A stretch of 64,000 nt of DNA from Alphaproteobacteria bacterium. Its GTDB lineage: Bacteria; Pseudomonadota; Alphaproteobacteria; Rhizobiales; GCA-2746425. Made by a program: the position numbers and the translations under genes. Shown piece by piece: positions 63,150 to 64,000 of the stretch. Where the stretch lies: the NCBI GenBank assembly GCA_024743215.1, contig JANSWZ010000002.1, positions 62,001-126,000 of the forward strand, in the 5' to 3' direction. The notes beneath the pieces are model-generated. The model made no database searches. It worked only from the letters and a program-made list of their open reading frames with translations, and was not told the DNA's origin. Position 1 is the stretch's first letter. Every line of letters begins with the position of its first letter.

Positions 63150-63455
63150 TCAGTCCACCGGGTTGAGGATATTGAACCCATTGGGCACAGGGCTGTCAGT
63201 TTTGTGTGGATAACGCTCAACATCTTCTACCCAAACGGTTATCGGCCCCAAACTACACCCCAATTCCATTGCATCCAGCAATTCTTCCGGACCGCTTGCC
63301 AGCACCTCGATCGATTTTGCGGACACATCTTCCCGGACCCAGCCGTTCAGACCAAGTCGGTTTGCACGGTGGCAAATCCAGTGGAGGAAATCCGGCTTGT
63401 TTACATCACCGGAAAACCTGAACAATTCAGTCTGTTTGTTCATAACTTGTGCCAT
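63150..63455 (-). CDS. acylphosphatase-fold protein without catalytic Arg
   Basis: This 101-residue protein fits the acylphosphatase fold: FRFSGDV at the start, HRANRLGLNGWVRED in the middle (family pattern A-x-x-L-G-L-x-G-W-V-R-N) and GPITVWVEDVE at the end. The active-site loop normally reads V-Q-G-V-G-F-R; here it is V-N-K-P-D-F-L, so the catalytic Arg is Leu, and the Asn after GWVR is Glu. It is probably not an acylphosphatase and may bind a ligand or partner. GGAGAA precedes the ATG. It lies 11 bp after the MurR/RpiR gene and 137 bp before the Rieske gene. Confidence 0.75.
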   Translation of the reverse strand: MAQVMNKQTELFRFSGDVNKPDFLHWICHRANRLGLNGWVREDVSAKSIEVLASGPEELLDAMELGCSLGPITVWVEDVERYPHKTDSPVPNGFNILNPVD

Positions 63456-63466
63456 AGGTTCTCCGG

Positions 63467-64000
63467 CTATTTGAATTTGCGGAACAGGCGGGTGCGGTCA
63501 AACAGGTTTTCCAGATCCTCCATCCGCTCCCCTGTTGTATCCCAGGTCGCCTTTTGGATATCGGCGATCATGGTTTCCAACAACACCAGAAGAGCTGCGT
63601 TGGAATCCCAGGCCGAAGGCACTTCAATACGGCTGTTAAAGGTCAGTTTTGCATGAAGCGCAATGGGCGAGCGCCACTGATCTGTGAGCAGTATGATGTT
63701 CACGCCCCGTTCGCTGGCCGTCTCGGCAAGCTTCAACAGATCGTTCTGGTAACGGCGCACATCCAGCATGACGAGCACATCCTGCGGCTTCATATCCATT
63801 GCATAATGTGGCCAGGCAGCACTGCTGGATGGAATGAGCGTTGTGCCCGAGCGGATCATCTGCAGATGCAGAAACAGATATTCCGCCAATGTATGTGTAA
63901 TACGGCCGCCAGCGATGAAGATGGCGCTGTCCCGGTTGGCCAGCATCCGGCAGGCCTGATCAAACGCATCAGGATCAATGTGTGAAAATGTCTGACGCAG
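63467..64000 (-). CDS. MurR/RpiR-family regulator, N-terminus beyond window
   Basis: The window holds the last 177 codons of the gene; the frame stays open to the edge (LRQTFSHIDPDAFDQACRML). They form the SIS domain typical of RpiR-type regulators: IFIAGGRITHTLAEYLFLHL, QDVLVMLDVRRYQNDLLKLA and GVNIILLTDQWRSPIALHA. The N-terminal helix-turn-helix is expected just outside. It is first in the minus-strand run with the acylphosphatase-like, Rieske, oxygenase, GST and purine-transport genes and probably regulates them. RpiR regulators with similar partners exist for purine and sugar catabolism. Confidence 0.85.
   Translation of the reverse strand: MRQTFSHIDPDAFDQACRMLANRDSAIFIAGGRITHTLAEYLFLHLQMIRSGTTLIPSSSAAWPHYAMDMKPQDVLVMLDVRRYQNDLLKLAETASERGVNIILLTDQWRSPIALHAKLTFNSRIEVPSAWDSNAALLVLLETMIADIQKATWDTTGERMEDLENLFDRTRLFRKFK

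Overview
The window looks like chromosome of a heterotrophic, probably marine, alphaproteobacterium of the Rhodobacterales/Hyphomicrobiales type. The evidence is the density of high-affinity uptake systems (six ABC systems or parts of them, one TAXI-TRAP system, one NCS2 permease), the inositol and purine degradation genes, LacI/GntR/LysR/AraC/GlxA-type regulators, and moderate-to-high GC with ATGA/TGATG translational coupling. No rRNA, tRNA, phage, CRISPR or intact insertion sequence was seen.

Layout. 1-2.7 kb: end of a peptide/nickel-type ABC operon (minus). 3-14 kb: a myo-inositol unit, made of an FrcBCA-like sugar ABC transporter (minus), a LacI regulator (plus), iolE plus a Gfo/Idh dehydrogenase (minus), and iolD-iolC-iolB-aldolase (plus). 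Two identical 22-bp palindromes sit in the two divergent intergenic regions and tie the unit together as one LacI regulon. 14-22.4 kb: a second sugar(-acid) ABC operon (minus), a FadR/FCD-type GntR regulator, an altronate-dehydratase-family enzyme and an SDR. Four copies of an AT-rich operator link these genes. 22.9-28.1 kb: a branched-chain-amino-acid-type ABC operon, followed by beta-carbonic anhydrase. 29-37 kb: a urate/allantoin degradation cluster (PuuD, LysR, a PuuE-UraD fusion, ureidoglycine aminohydrolase, ureidoglycolate lyase, NCS2 purine permease).

37-43.8 kb is an accessory patch: a sulfotransferase and a LysR gene bracketed by two diverged copies of a direct repeat, a Sel1-repeat gene cut by a nonsense codon, a broken partial copy of the neighbouring TRAP permease gene, an esterase and an AraC regulator. 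43.8-50.3 kb: a TAXI-TRAP transporter with a DctB/DctD-like two-component system whose response regulator lacks the GAFTGA loop. 50.4-54.5 kb: a GlxA-type regulator, a methyltransferase, a DUF1127 protein, a small secreted protein and an SDR.

54.6-64 kb, all minus, is the most interesting block. A MurR/RpiR regulator (cut by the window edge) and an acylphosphatase-fold protein without its catalytic Arg precede a tightly coupled series: a stand-alone Rieske protein, an oxygenase subunit with non-heme-iron ligands but no Rieske cluster, a GST-like protein, a purine-type BMP-family ABC transporter and guanine deaminase. The composition resembles the NdmC/NdmD/NdmE N7-demethylase of caffeine-degrading Pseudomonas. 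I infer a split Rieske oxygenase system for a methylated purine or related N-heterocycle. No reductase is in the window.
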